Shown here: positions 8,340-18,100 of the stretch, in pieces
Layout of the letters: each line of letters begins with the position of its first letter
Numbering within the stretch: position 1 is the first letter of the stretch
Source: Haloterrigena alkaliphila
Lineage (GTDB): Archaea > Halobacteriota > Halobacteria > Halobacteriales > Natrialbaceae
Direction: 5' to 3'
Length of the DNA stretch: 64,000 nucleotides
NCBI RefSeq assembly: GCF_017352155.2
Contig: NZ_CP071462.1
Span: 1,364,001 to 1,428,000 of the forward strand
Translations under genes and position numbers: made by a program
Notes under the pieces: generated by a model
What the model saw: the letters and a program-made list of their open reading frames with translations, nothing else
The model's database searches: none
What the model was told of the DNA's origin: nothing

Positions 8340-8421
8340 GGTCTGTGATAGTGTGGTGAAATATCGTCAGTCGTCGCTCGAGTCCTCGAGTTCGAGTCGA
8401 ACGCCGTCCCTCGAGCGGGCG

Positions 8422-8574
8422 TCAGGCGGCCTCGGCTTCCTCCTCGACCTCGTCCTGAAGCTCCGTGCGGCGGATCTTCCCGGTGACGGTCTTCGGCAGT
8501 TCGTCGCGGAACTCGATCTCGCGGGGGTTGTCCTCCCACGCGAAGCCGTCGCGGACCTGCTCGTAGTCGGGCAT
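8422..8574 (-). pseudogene. C-terminal remnant of an acyl-CoA synthetase
   Basis: An open frame of about 50 codons ends with IEFRDELPKTVTGKIRRTEL, the A10-containing C-terminal signature of AMP-forming acyl-CoA synthetases. The preceding 450 or more residues are absent. Upstream of 8574 the frame runs into sequence with no ligase similarity. It sits just upstream of the acyl-CoA dehydrogenase, where a ligase that primes the substrate would fit. Best read as a deletion remnant of the first gene of this catabolic operon. Confidence 0.75.
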
Positions 8575-8876
8575 ATTGTGGTCCGACACCATATCACGGA
8601 CGCCACCGCTTGCGGCAATAATCGCTACGGATAGTTGCAATGTCAATAGGGCGTATTAAAACTGCCAACGCGGCGTCGAACGCTGTTACCGTCCGATCCC
8701 ATTGTGCCCAGTCCCGTTAGACGTACTCAGAACGGTGGAGCGCGCTAGTGGTACTGGTGGCGCTCGACGTTGCGTTCAGGTCGTCGCGAATCGGAAGCTT
8801 CCGGGTGGACCGTCGACGCCCGACTCGGACTCGAGCGCCGCCGCGTCGACGGTGGCTGCCACTGTGGCACCCGGTC
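8575..8876. other. Intergenic, no gene recognised
   Basis: About 300 bp between the ligase remnant and the GNAT-like gene. I see no conserved protein-like frame. An AT-richer stretch near 8630-8670 (TCAATAGGGCGTATTAAAAC) may hold a minus-strand promoter for the operon to the left. Confidence 0.5.
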
Positions 8877-9314
8877 CTACGGTTCCATTCGAAACCGAAC
8901 GGTCGGTGAGCCGTCGAATCGCGGCCCGGGACCGCGTCGCTCGAAGCCGAGTTTCTCGGCGGCGTCTTCGATAATCTCCGAGCCGGGCGAGACGAGGACT
9001 TCGACGGCCATCGATTCGCGCTCGGCGAAGCGGACCGGCTCGCCGAGCAGTCGCTCGCACGCCTCGGCCGTGCCGTCGAGCTGGGTGACGTGGACGGTGT
9101 CCTCGCGAGCGTCGAAGCTGATGAAGCCCAGCAAGTCCTCCGGATCGGAGCCGCCGTACTGCGAGTCCGAAACGTCCGCGTTCGGATCGTGACTGCCGTC
9201 CTCGGCGACGCGGACGGTTCGATCGTGGACCAGGTTCCGCATCACGTCGGTCGGCGAGTCGGCGATCGACGCCAGTGCGTCCGCGTCGGCCTCGAGAGCG
9301 TCCCGTACGTTCAT
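8877..9314 (-). CDS. GNAT-like N-acetyltransferase fold protein
   Basis: 145 residues starting at the ATG at 9314; the 44 upstream in-frame residues look untranslated. The start MNVRDALEADADALASIADS and the end AAEKLGFERRGPGPRF are typical of GNAT domains, but the acetyl-CoA loop (Q/R-x-x-G-x-G/A) is not obvious in the middle. An insertion rich in Asp/Ser/Gly lies near residues 40-60. It stands alone and diverges from lysC. Substrate unknown; the fold assignment is moderately secure and activity uncertain. Confidence 0.75.
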   Translation of the reverse strand: MNVRDALEADADALASIADSPTDVMRNLVHDRTVRVAEDGSHDPNADVSDSQYGGSDPEDLLGFISFDAREDTVHVTQLDGTAEACERLLGEPVRFAERESMAVEVLVSPGSEIIEDAAEKLGFERRGPGPRFDGSPTVRFRMEP

Positions 9315-9588
9315 TGTCGTGTGGTAATGCCATGCACAAACATAAATCCCGTCCGCGCTCGCGAGGCAAAGATGTCGGATCTCGAGGGAATCGATCCCCC
9401 GACTGTGTCGAGTACGCGTGCGGATCGATCGCTGCCGGGTAGCCACCTTCCCGTCCCGGCGGGCGAGGGATTCGCCTCGAGTCGGCCGTAAAAATACGAA
9501 CGATGGGACACAGTTATCTGCCCGCTCTGGTAACGGGAGTGCATATGAGCCAAGCTATCGTCACGCGATCCGCGGACGGGGTGGCAGT

Positions 9589-10767
9589 ATGCGCGTAGTC
9601 GCCAAGTTCGGCGGGACGAGCCTCGGCAGCGGGGATCGAATCAACCGCGCGGCGGACTCGATCGCCGCCGCCGTCGAGGACGGCCACGAGATCGCGATCG
9701 TCGCCAGCGCCATGGGGTCGACCACCGACGACCTGCTCGACGAGATCACCTTCGAGACCGACGAGGCCGACCGCGCCCAGATCGTCAGCATGGGCGAGCG
9801 GACCTCCGTTCGGATGCTCAAGGCCGCGCTATCGGCGCGGGACATCGACGCGACCTTCCTCGAACCGGGCGGCGACGACTGGCCGATCGTCACCGACGAG
9901 TACGGCGAGGTCAACGTCGAGGAGACCCGCGAGCGCGCCCTCGAGGTCGCCGCCGAACTCGAGGACACGGTACCGGTGATTACGGGCTTCCTCGCCGAGG
10001 GCCCCGACGGCTCGATCACGACGCTGGGACGGGGTGGCAGCGACACCACGGCGGTCATGATGGGCAAGTACATGGACGCCGACGAGGTCGTCATCGTCAC
10101 CGACGTCGAGGGCGTCATGACCGGCGACCCCCACGTCGTCGAGGGCGCCCGGAACGTCGGCGAAATTTCGGTCGACGAACTCCGCAACCTCTCGTTCCGC
10201 GGCGCCGAGGTCGTCGCCCCCTCCGCGCTCTCCTACAAGGACGGCAAACTCGACGTTCGGGTCGTCCACTACCAGCACGGCGACCTGCTCTCCGGCGGGA
10301 CGAGCATCGAGGGCGAGTTCAAGAACCTCGTCGACCTGCGCGAGCGACCGCTGGCCTGCCTCACGGTCGCAGGGCGTGCGATCCGCAATCAGCCCGGCAT
10401 CTTCAACCACCTCTCCGAAGCGCTCGCCGAGAGCGACGTCAACATCGACGCCGTCGCCAGCGGGATGGACACGGTCACCTTCTACATCGACGAGGAGGAG
10501 GCCGAGCGCGCCGAGAACATCCTCCATCGCGAGGTCATCGCCCGCGACGAACTCTCTTCCGTCACCGTCGACTCGCCGGTGGCGGTCGTCCGCGTCACCG
10601 GCGGCGAACTCCCCAATCAGCCGGGGATCATCAGCGAGATCGTCAACCCCCTCTCCGAGGCCCGGATCCACCTCAACGACATCATCACCAGCGCGACGAG
10701 CGTGGCCCTGTTCGTCGACTGGGACGACCGCGAGAAGACCCTCGAGCTGACCCAGGACCTCTTCTAG
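9589..10767 (+). CDS. lysC: Aspartate kinase
   Basis: 392 residues. Catalyses ATP-dependent phosphorylation of L-aspartate, the entry to threonine, methionine and lysine synthesis. The amino-acid-kinase domain starts VAKFGGTSLG, with LGRGGSDTTA near residue 150. Two C-terminal ACT repeats follow (NQPGIFNHLSEALAESDVNIDA and NQPGIISEIVNPLSEARIHLNDI), so feedback inhibition by an aspartate-family amino acid is likely. ATG 9589 gives the canonical kinase N-terminus; the longer upstream frame is not conserved in character. A T6 run follows at 10783. metY and metX elsewhere in this window use the same pathway. Confidence 0.96.
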   Translation: MRVVAKFGGTSLGSGDRINRAADSIAAAVEDGHEIAIVASAMGSTTDDLLDEITFETDEADRAQIVSMGERTSVRMLKAALSARDIDATFLEPGGDDWPIVTDEYGEVNVEETRERALEVAAELEDTVPVITGFLAEGPDGSITTLGRGGSDTTAVMMGKYMDADEVVIVTDVEGVMTGDPHVVEGARNVGEISVDELRNLSFRGAEVVAPSALSYKDGKLDVRVVHYQHGDLLSGGTSIEGEFKNLVDLRERPLACLTVAGRAIRNQPGIFNHLSEALAESDVNIDAVASGMDTVTFYIDEEEAERAENILHREVIARDELSSVTVDSPVAVVRVTGGELPNQPGIISEIVNPLSEARIHLNDIITSATSVALFVDWDDREKTLELTQDLF

Positions 10768-10782
10768 ACACCGAGCGGCTGG

Positions 10783-10788
10783 TTTTTT
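10783..10788 (+). terminator. Poly-T terminator after lysC
   Basis: A run of six T follows a GC-rich stretch 16 bp after the lysC stop, the usual form of an archaeal intrinsic terminator. Confidence 0.55.
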
Positions 10789-10921
10789 CGATCCCGAATT
10801 GCCGCGGCGACCCTCGAGTCGACCACCCCGATCCCGTGACTGATTTTAATGCGTGAATTACCGGATCGGAAGCGCGGTAACGGTGGTCGTAACGAAGGTG
10901 AGTTCCGTGGGAGCACATCCC

Positions 10922-11515
10922 ATGAGCACAGATTCGACCCCGACCGAAGTGTTCGAGGACGTCGACCCCGATCCCGACGCGGTCCTCGCCGAGTTCGACG
11001 TGGAATCGCCCGAGGACGTCGCCGACGCCGGCGGCGCCCACGACCCGATCCCCGACGGTCACGTTGACGCCGACGACACGACGGCGGCGGAACTGTTCGC
11101 GGATCTCGCGGCGCAGGCCCGCGAGACGCAGGAACTCGAGGAACAGGAATCCGACGAGAGCGCCATCGATGCGGTCGACGATTCGTTCGACGACGAGTCC
11201 CCGCCGGTTTTCGAGGAGTTCGAGGCGGCGTTCGTCGGCGAGCCCGCGGTCACGGGCCGCGAGGACGACGAGCTCGTCGAGTCGACGGCCGCCGAACTGA
11301 ACGCCGTCGCCGAGCGGGTGTTCACCTCCGACGGGACGGCCACCGACGACGAGGCTGGCGAGGCGAGCCATGCGGACGAAGCCGACGAGACAGTCGATGG
11401 GGACGAGGTCGACGCCGGAACGACCACGGACGGGCTGACGCTCGTGGGACCCGACCCGACGCCGACGCGGGTCGACAACGACGCGTTCAGTCGCGCCGAC
11501 GCGGACGGCGACTGA
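10922..11515 (+). CDS. Acidic haloarchaeal protein of unknown function
   Basis: 197 residues from ATG 10922, extremely rich in Asp, Glu and Ala. It starts STDSTPTEVFEDVDPDPDAV and has a predicted helical stretch, TAAELFADLAAQARETQELE. The C-terminal half is low complexity, ending with a short conserved-looking tail (LVGPDPTPTRVDNDAF). There is no membrane span or catalytic motif. It lies between lysC and tryptophanase on the same strand but with separate spacing. The in-frame ATG at 10853 would add 23 less acidic residues and is less likely. Confidence 0.75.
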   Translation: MSTDSTPTEVFEDVDPDPDAVLAEFDVESPEDVADAGGAHDPIPDGHVDADDTTAAELFADLAAQARETQELEEQESDESAIDAVDDSFDDESPPVFEEFEAAFVGEPAVTGREDDELVESTAAELNAVAERVFTSDGTATDDEAGEASHADEADETVDGDEVDAGTTTDGLTLVGPDPTPTRVDNDAFSRADADGD

Positions 11516-11676
11516 TCGGATGTCCGGTCACAAGAGCGTTCGATCGCGCCGACGCGGAGCGGGACGATCCAACGTTCGCCCTCGATGAGCCGATCCGTTC
11601 CGAACCGGACGGTTCGACCCATCGATGGACACGAACTCCCAACTAGACTGAACACGCTCGGCGGCGTCGTGCGGGT

Positions 11677-13023
11677 ATGGTCGCCTACAAGTCGAAGGTC
11701 GTCGAGCGGATCGAGTTACCTTCCAGGGACCGACGCGAGCGAGCGCTCGCCGAGGCCGGCTACAACGTCTTCGACCTCGCCGCCGAGGACGTCTTCGTCG
11801 ATCTGTTGACCGACAGCGGCACCGGCGCGATGAGCGACGCCCAGTGGGCGGCGGTGATGCGCGGGGACGAGTCCTACGCCGGGTCGCGGAGCTTCGCCGA
11901 ACTCGAATCGGCCGTCCGGGACGTCATGGGGTTCGAGCGCGTCGTCCCGACCCACCAGGGCCGGGGCGCGGAGAACGTCCTCTACGGCGCCCTCCTCGAG
12001 GCGGGCGACGTCGCGATCAACAACACCCACTTCGACACGACGCGGGCCCACGTCGCGAATCAGGGGGCCGAGCCGGTCGACTGCCCCGCCGAGGGCGCAC
12101 ACGACCGCCAGTCCGACGAGCCGTTCAAGGGGAACCTCTCGCTCGAGCGCGCCCGGTCGGTCGTCGACGACGTGGGCGCCGAGCGCGTGCCGCTGGTCAT
12201 CTCGACGATCACGAACAACTCGACGGCGGGCCAGCCGGTCAGCGTCGAGAACACGCGCCGCGTCCGTGAATTCGCGGACGAGATCGATGCGAGGTTCGTG
12301 ATCGACGCCTGTCGGTTCGCCGAGAACGCCGGCTTCGTCCGGCGGCGGGAGGACGAGTTCGCCGAGGCCGAGATCGCGGAGATCGCTCGAGAACAGCTTT
12401 CCTACGCCGACGCGATCGTGATGAGCGGAAAGAAAGACGGGCTGGCCAACGCGGGCGGCTTCGTCGCGACGGACGACGAGGGGCTCTTCGAGCGGTGCAA
12501 GCAGCGCGCGATCCTCTTCGAGGGCTTTCCCACGTACGGCGGGATGTCCGGCCGGGACGTCGCCGCGATGGCCGTCGGTCTCCGGGAGGCCGTCGAGGAG
12601 GCCTACGTGACCGACCGCCTCGATAGCGTCGGCGCGTTCGCCGGCCTGCTCGAGGACGCCGGCGTCCCGATCTACACGCCCCCCGGCGGCCACGCGGTCT
12701 ACCTCGACGCCGGCGCGGCGCTCCCGCACCTCTCGGACGACGAGTTCCCGGGACAGGCGCTGGTCTGCGAACTGTATCGGGAGGGCGGCGTCCGGGGGGT
12801 CGAACTCGGGAGCTTCGCCTTCCCCGACACCGACCGGCCGGAACTGGTTCGCCTCGCGGTGCCGCGTCGCACCTACCACGCGGAGCACTTCGAACACGTC
12901 GCCGAGACCGCCGCGTCCGTCCTCGAGAACCGAGCGGCGATCGACGGGCTCGAGATCGTCTCCGAACCCGAGACGCCCGAACTCCGGCACTTCACGGCGG
13001 ATCTCGAGCCGGTATCGCCGTGA
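11677..13023 (+). CDS. tnaA: Tryptophanase / beta-eliminating lyase
   Basis: 448 residues, slightly shorter than bacterial tryptophanase. This PLP enzyme splits L-tryptophan to indole, pyruvate and ammonia, or acts as a tyrosine phenol-lyase-like enzyme. Family blocks are SGTGAMSDAQWAAVM, PTHQGRGAENV, the cofactor-binding region STITNNSTAGQPVS with VIDACRFAENA, and the Schiff-base lysine in MSGKKDGLANAGG. These are the residues expected for an active enzyme. Choice between tryptophanase and tyrosine phenol-lyase rests on overall resemblance. No transporter or indole gene adjoins it. Confidence 0.9.
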   Translation: MVAYKSKVVERIELPSRDRRERALAEAGYNVFDLAAEDVFVDLLTDSGTGAMSDAQWAAVMRGDESYAGSRSFAELESAVRDVMGFERVVPTHQGRGAENVLYGALLEAGDVAINNTHFDTTRAHVANQGAEPVDCPAEGAHDRQSDEPFKGNLSLERARSVVDDVGAERVPLVISTITNNSTAGQPVSVENTRRVREFADEIDARFVIDACRFAENAGFVRRREDEFAEAEIAEIAREQLSYADAIVMSGKKDGLANAGGFVATDDEGLFERCKQRAILFEGFPTYGGMSGRDVAAMAVGLREAVEEAYVTDRLDSVGAFAGLLEDAGVPIYTPPGGHAVYLDAGAALPHLSDDEFPGQALVCELYREGGVRGVELGSFAFPDTDRPELVRLAVPRRTYHAEHFEHVAETAASVLENRAAIDGLEIVSEPETPELRHFTADLEPVSP

Positions 13024-13108
13024 GAGTCTTCTTCCGAGTACGGACGCCGCGCGACGAAAACGAGGGTGCCGCGACTTCGAGTCGGCCCAGTTAGCGACTC
13101 GGGTCCGG

Positions 13109-13477
13109 TTAGCGACTCGAGAGCATCCTACGGGCGCGGTCCCGCAGGCTCGAGGACGACTCCGGTTCGGGCTGGCTTCCCATTCGCTGCTTCGCGAAGG
13201 ACCGGACGCCCTGTTTGGCGGCCGCGGAGGTCGCGAGCTCGGCCGCCCAGTCGGGGACCTGCGACTCGATTTCCTGTTGTTTCTCCGCCTTGAGCTGGCT
13301 GTACTTCCGCAACGCGAGGCCGACACCGATGAACATGGCGGCGTCGACCAGTTCCCGGCGGAACCGGTTCCGGTCGTTGCGGACCGCGATCGCCTTGAGC
13401 AGCGAGACGGCGCCGATCCCGAGGTAGAGTTTGGAGTTACGCGACGGATCGCCGCTGAGTAACCGTCCGAGTTTCAT
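13109..13477 (-). CDS. Small membrane-associated haloarchaeal protein
   Basis: 122 residues. Two moderately hydrophobic segments lie near residues 16-28 (KLYLGIGAVSLLKAIAV) and 45-58 (LVDAAMFIGVGLAL), followed by a basic and coiled-coil-like C-terminal half (KYSQLKAEKQQEIESQ) with a Ser-rich tail. No motif I recognise. It is single and convergent with tnaA. Likely peripheral or two-span membrane protein; function unknown. Confidence 0.75.
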   Translation of the reverse strand: MKLGRLLSGDPSRNSKLYLGIGAVSLLKAIAVRNDRNRFRRELVDAAMFIGVGLALRKYSQLKAEKQQEIESQVPDWAAELATSAAAKQGVRSFAKQRMGSQPEPESSSSLRDRARRMLSSR

Positions 13478-13601
13478 GCGCCGTCACGTACCACGTTCTG
13501 CGTGTTAAACCTCCGCTGGAACACGCCGGCACGGCCCGGAATGACGGCCTCGAGAGACCCCCGAGCGGGGACCGCCACGCGCCGACGTCGCCCGTCGCTC
13601 G

Positions 13602-14069
13602 TCACGATCGATCCGTCGCGACCGCGACGCCGCGATATCGCTGGTCGTCGACCTGTTCGATCGAGAACGACAGCGACTCGTAGAACGGACGGACTCCCTC
13701 GTCGAACCGCGCCGTCAGTCGGCGCTCGCGATCGAGCGCGCGGTCGATCAGCGCCCGGCCGATTCCCCGGGCGCGGTGGCGCCGGCGCACGCCGATCGCC
13801 GACACGTGGGCGCCGGCCTCGCCGTCGGTCTCGAGGACGACGGTTCCCAGAATTCGCTCGGCGTCGCGGTCGTTGCCGGGCCGGTCGCCCGCGACGAGGA
13901 CGCTCCCCTCCGCGATTCGGGGTTCGACGTCGCCGGGCTCGAGCATGGCCCCGTCGAGGATGCGCCGCACCTCGAGGGCGTCGGCCGCGGTTGCGGTGCG
14001 GACGTAGCCGCCCGTTCCCTCGATACCGGGCGCTTCCTCGGATTCGTTCGTTCCGTCGCCCCCGTCCAT
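13602..14069 (-). CDS. GNAT family N-acetyltransferase
   Basis: 155 residues from ATG 14069. The acetyl-CoA-binding motif is GVRRRHRARGIGRALIDRAL (R-x-x-G-x-G/A) in the right place, followed by a C-terminal FYESLSF motif typical of GNAT domains. The N-terminal 20 residues are acidic linker. It follows the peroxiredoxin-like gene by a few bases on the same strand, so the two are probably one transcript. Substrate unknown. Confidence 0.88.
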   Translation of the reverse strand: MDGGDGTNESEEAPGIEGTGGYVRTATAADALEVRRILDGAMLEPGDVEPRIAEGSVLVAGDRPGNDRDAERILGTVVLETDGEAGAHVSAIGVRRRHRARGIGRALIDRALDRERRLTARFDEGVRPFYESLSFSIEQVDDQRYRGVAVATDRS

Positions 14070-14073
14070 CTCG

Positions 14074-14610
14074 TCAGGTTCGTCGGTCGACCGCGGCCAA
14101 CAACTCGTCGATGTCGGGTCGGTCCATGTTCGTCCGGCCGCGGTGGGCGGCGACGACCTCGAGGTCGCCCTCGTCGTCGATGTCGAGGACGATCGCGGCG
14201 GGCATTCGGCCGAAGAAATCGAAGTGCCGCCCGAGCGGACCGAATCGAACCGGCTGGTCGAAGGTCTCGCCGACCGTCGCCTCGGGGTCGGCACAGAGCG
14301 GGTAGGGGAGGTCGTAGCGTTCCTGCCACTCGCTGACGCGCTCGCGTGGTTCGGGGACGACCGAGACGACCTGACAGCCCCGCTCGCGGAACTCGTCGTA
14401 GCGGTCGGCGACGGCCCGGACCTGCCGGCGACACTGTCCGGCGTGGTGATCGCGGTGGAGCAACAGGACGAGAGCCTCGTGGGCCGTGTCGGCGTCGTCG
14501 GTGGTCGTCGGATCGGCGGGCGCGACCGGCGCCGCGAGTTCGGCGAGCGCGAGCGGATCCGGCCCCGGACCGACGTTCGGGAGACGCTCCTCGAGGTCGT
14601 CACCTGACAT
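14074..14610 (-). CDS. Peroxiredoxin-like (AhpC/TSA) protein
   Basis: 178 residues with a thioredoxin fold of the AhpC/TSA type: a beta strand VLLLHRDHHAGQC, a helix with RRQVRAVADRYDEF, then VVSVVPEP and a C-terminal IVLDIDDEGDLEVV strand. A single Cys (about residue 60) occupies the second-Cys position of the usual WCPFC-like motif; the first is Ala. Thiol peroxidase or thiol-binding activity is possible but unproven. ATG 14610 was chosen because the longer frame upstream is not conserved in character. Probably co-transcribed with the GNAT gene. Confidence 0.82.
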   Translation of the reverse strand: MSGDDLEERLPNVGPGPDPLALAELAAPVAPADPTTTDDADTAHEALVLLLHRDHHAGQCRRQVRAVADRYDEFRERGCQVVSVVPEPRERVSEWQERYDLPYPLCADPEATVGETFDQPVRFGPLGRHFDFFGRMPAAIVLDIDDEGDLEVVAAHRGRTNMDRPDIDELLAAVDRRT

Positions 14611-14678
14611 GACGCCGGCTACACCGCGCCCGGTCAAAACGGTCGGGCTTTCAGTGGCCTCCCCACCCGCTCGAGCGG

Positions 14679-14978
14679 TCACGCGGCGCCGCCCTTGATC
14701 AGCCGTAAGACCGTCACGCGATCGCTCTCGACGGGCTGATCCTCGGGAACCGGCCGCCCGTCGACGAGCACGCTCACCTCGTGGGGGCTGAGATCGATCT
14801 CGCGGAGGAGGTCGGCGTACGTCGGGGTCGTCTCGTCGTCTGAAGTCGGAGACGTCTCGTCGTCCGGAGTCGGGGTCGCCGCTTCGCCCGCGGTCGGCCC
14901 CGCCGGCGACACCGACTCGAGGTCGTCGAGGTCGATCTCGTGGGTGGCCTCGCCCTTGACGTCCACGGTGACGCGCAT
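14679..14978 (-). CDS. samp2: Ubiquitin-like small archaeal modifier, SAMP2 type, with insertion
   Basis: 99 residues; SAMP2 of Haloferax is about 66. The beta-grasp core is clear: [18 protein letters not shown] at the start, then [35 protein letters not shown] and LRLIKGG. Two differences stand out. An insertion of about 30 residues with [14 protein letters not shown] repeats lies between the first hairpin and the helix. The diglycine is followed by two alanines before the stop (I read the codons directly), so it is not terminal. SAMP2 is activated by UbaA for protein conjugation and tRNA thiolation, which requires a free GG end. It diverges from the adjacent clamp-loader gene. Confidence 0.88.
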   Translation of the reverse strand: MRVTVDVKGEATHEIDLDDLESVSPAGPTAGEAATPTPDDETSPTSDDETTPTYADLLREIDLSPHEVSVLVDGRPVPEDQPVESDRVTVLRLIKGGAA

Positions 14979-15187
14979 GCCCGTCCTTGCGCGAGCGCGG
15001 ACTTGAGCGCGTCGCTCTCGGCGGCCGACGGCGCGCCGGGCCCGATGCTCTAGCCGTCGACGCGGGGGCGCTCGCGGTAGCGTGCCGGCGTCTCGCGGCC
15101 CCCTCTTTCGACTCGAGACGCGATCGCTCCCCGAGGCCGACGGCGGGGTTCGGTCGTTTTATCTGGCGGCCGCCCCTTCCGAGCGGT

Positions 15188-18100
15188 ATGAGCGAGGCCG
15201 ACGCCGAGGCGGCGGAGCCGACTCCCGGCAAGACCGAGGTCTGGATCGAGAAGTACCGGCCGGAACGGCTCGACGAGATCAAGGGTCACGAGAACATCGT
15301 GCCGCGTTTGAAGCGGTACGTCGAGCAGGACGACCTCCCCCACCTTCTGTTCGCTGGCCCAGCGGGAACAGGGAAGTGTGTCACCGGTGAGACGCCGGTA
15401 CTGACCAACGAGGGCGTCATCCCGATTTCTACTGTCGTCGGCACGGTCGACGGATTTGCTACGCCGGATGACGAGCTCGAGATCTTGACCTACGACAATG
15501 ATGGATCGTTCGAGTACGTCGCCCCGTCCCACGTCTTCTCGAAAGAAGCAACTGATCTCGTCTCGATCGAAACGCGAGACGGAAACGAGTTCACGGTCAC
15601 GCCGGAACACAAACTCCTCGTAGCGGACGAAGCGGGACTCGAGTGGCGACAGGCCGGATCGTTGTCCGGCGACGAGCGGATCGTTCGGCCGCTGGAAACG
15701 CCGGTCGTTGACGACGGCTCGTCCGCGTCGCTCGGCTGGCCCTCAGCAATGGACGGCGACAGAACGTTCGTCACCGTTTCCGAGTCGTTCGCCGAGCGAT
15801 ACGATATCCCGGCCGAAGAGAACTACGTCGGTCAGAAGAAAACGGTGATCGGCTGTCTTCGACGAGGCTATTCGGTCGACGAGATAGTCGCCGAGTACGA
15901 TATTACTCGTAAAACTGCCCGAAACTACGCGCGAGACGCCCCGATCGATCTCGAGGTGCCGTCGACGACCTGTTCGCTGGCGTACCTCCGTTCGCTCGAT
16001 GCCGCGCACTCGGAACTTCGAGCGAACGTCGAATCCGTACAGTACGTTACGCCGTACAACAACCGATCCAGTCCGATCACGCCGCCGTGGGAACTCACGC
16101 CGGATCTGGCGCGGTTCGTCGGGCTTGCGATCAGCGAAGCGCGCATCGAGAACGGCCGCATCAAATTCTACAACACCGACGACGCACTATGCGAGTCGTT
16201 CGAGCGGATCGCTCGAGAACTGTTAGATGTCGAGACGACTCGTGGCGTACGGAAAGACGTCCCGTACGTCGAACTTCGAACCAAGTCGCTTCACCACTTC
16301 CTCGAGTCCTGTTTCGACGTCTTTGGTGACTCGCCGGAGTCGAGTATCGGTTCGACCCTCGTTCACGCTCCGGACGACGTTCGAGCGGCGTTCCTGCAGG
16401 CCGTTTTCGATTCGGAAGCGTACGTAGCAGATCAGGGAACGATCGAACTGACGCAGAAGGACGAATCGCTGATCACACTCTGTTCGTATCTGCTCGCCTC
16501 CTTCGGAGTCCCGACGCGTCGGAAACGCGTCGAGAAGCGAGCGACGAACGGATCTGGGCCGAAACAGGAGTACCACGCGCTGTACGTCTCCGGCGTGTCG
16601 GCGCTCTCGCGCTTCGAGGACGCCGTCGGATTCACCATCGACCACAAGCGCGCTCGGCTCGCAGACGCGACGGCCGGCACCGGGAATCCGAATTACGACA
16701 CGATACCCGCACAGGCGGCCGTAGATGACCTATGTCGAACGCTCGCACTGAAAAAGGAGCCGCTGGTGACCGAGACGCTGAACCCCGACAATCCCGGCCG
16801 CGAGACCTATCTCGAGGACATCGACCGCGTGCTCGAGGCGGCGTCGGACCGTCTCGAGGCCGCACAGCGAGTCAAACAGGAGCTCGAGCAGGTCCGATCA
16901 GATATCCGTTCGGTGAGTACTGTTCCGACGGCCTGGGTCGATCAGCGGGACGCACTGGAACCGCTCGAAGCGCGAAAGGAGGTCGAGTCGGCGACCGGCA
17001 TCCGGACGGATCGGCTGCTCGAATACGCCGACGGACGACGGTCGCCGACTGCGAGCCGTGCAGGTGAATTGCTCGTCACCCTTGAGTCGCGTACCGAAAC
17101 GCCGGACACCGAATCTATCCAGAAGTCGGTGCAGGAAGCGATCGACGCACTCGGCGTCTCTGACAATCGAATTGCGGAGAAAACGGAGTTGCTCGGAACG
17201 GACGTTCGAAACCTCATCGAAAACGACGATCACGACCTCGCATCGCTGCCGCGGTTCGAGACCGTGGCCGATCGAATTCTCGAGGTGGCCGACGAAATGT
17301 GCTCGATGGCGGTCGTTGAACAGCTGGTCGCGCTCGACCAACTCTCGCGTGGGACGCTCTACTTCGACCGCGTGACGAACGTCGAGGGAATACAGGACGA
17401 ACAACGCGTTTACGATCTGACGGTACCCGGAACGCGAAACTACGTCGCAGGGGATGTCCCGACGGTCATGCACAACACGACCGCAGCGAAGGCGATCGCC
17501 CGCGAACTCTACGACGACGATTGGAAGGAGAACTTCCTCGAGCTCAACGCCTCCGACCAGCGCGGGATCGACGTCGTGCGCGATCGGATCAAGGACTTCG
17601 CGCGCTCCTCGTTCGGCGGCTACAACCACCGCATCATCTTCCTCGACGAGGCCGACGCGCTGACCTCCGACGCCCAGTCCGCCCTGCGCCGGACGATGGA
17701 GCAGTTCTCGAACAACACCCGGTTCATCCTCTCGTGTAACTACTCGAGCCAGATCATCGACCCCATCCAATCCCGCTGTGCGGTCTTCCGCTTTACCGAA
17801 CTCACCGAGGACGCCGTCGAGGCCCAGGTTCGCGAAATCGCGGCGAACGAGGATATCGAGGTCACGGACGACGGCGTCGACGCGCTCGTCTACGCGGCCG
17901 ACGGCGACATGCGCAAGGCGATCAACGGCCTGCAGGCCGCGGCCGTGATGGGCGAGACCGTCGACGAGGAGACCGTCTTCGCGATCACCGCCACGGCCCG
18001 TCCCGAGGAGGTCGAGGAGATGGTCGAACGCGCCATCGACGGCGACTTCACCGCCGCTCGCGCGGCCCTCGAGGACCTCCTGATGGAGCGCGGCCTCGCC

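Noticed and set aside
11716-13326. 536-codon minus-strand frame over tnaA
   Set aside because: Antisense shadow of tryptophanase with low-complexity translation.
14610-15282. N-terminal extension of the peroxiredoxin-like gene to 15282
   Set aside because: The extra 220 residues are Arg/Ala/Gly-rich, overlap SAMP2 and the rfcS start on the other strand, and show no domain; ATG 14610 is the sensible start.
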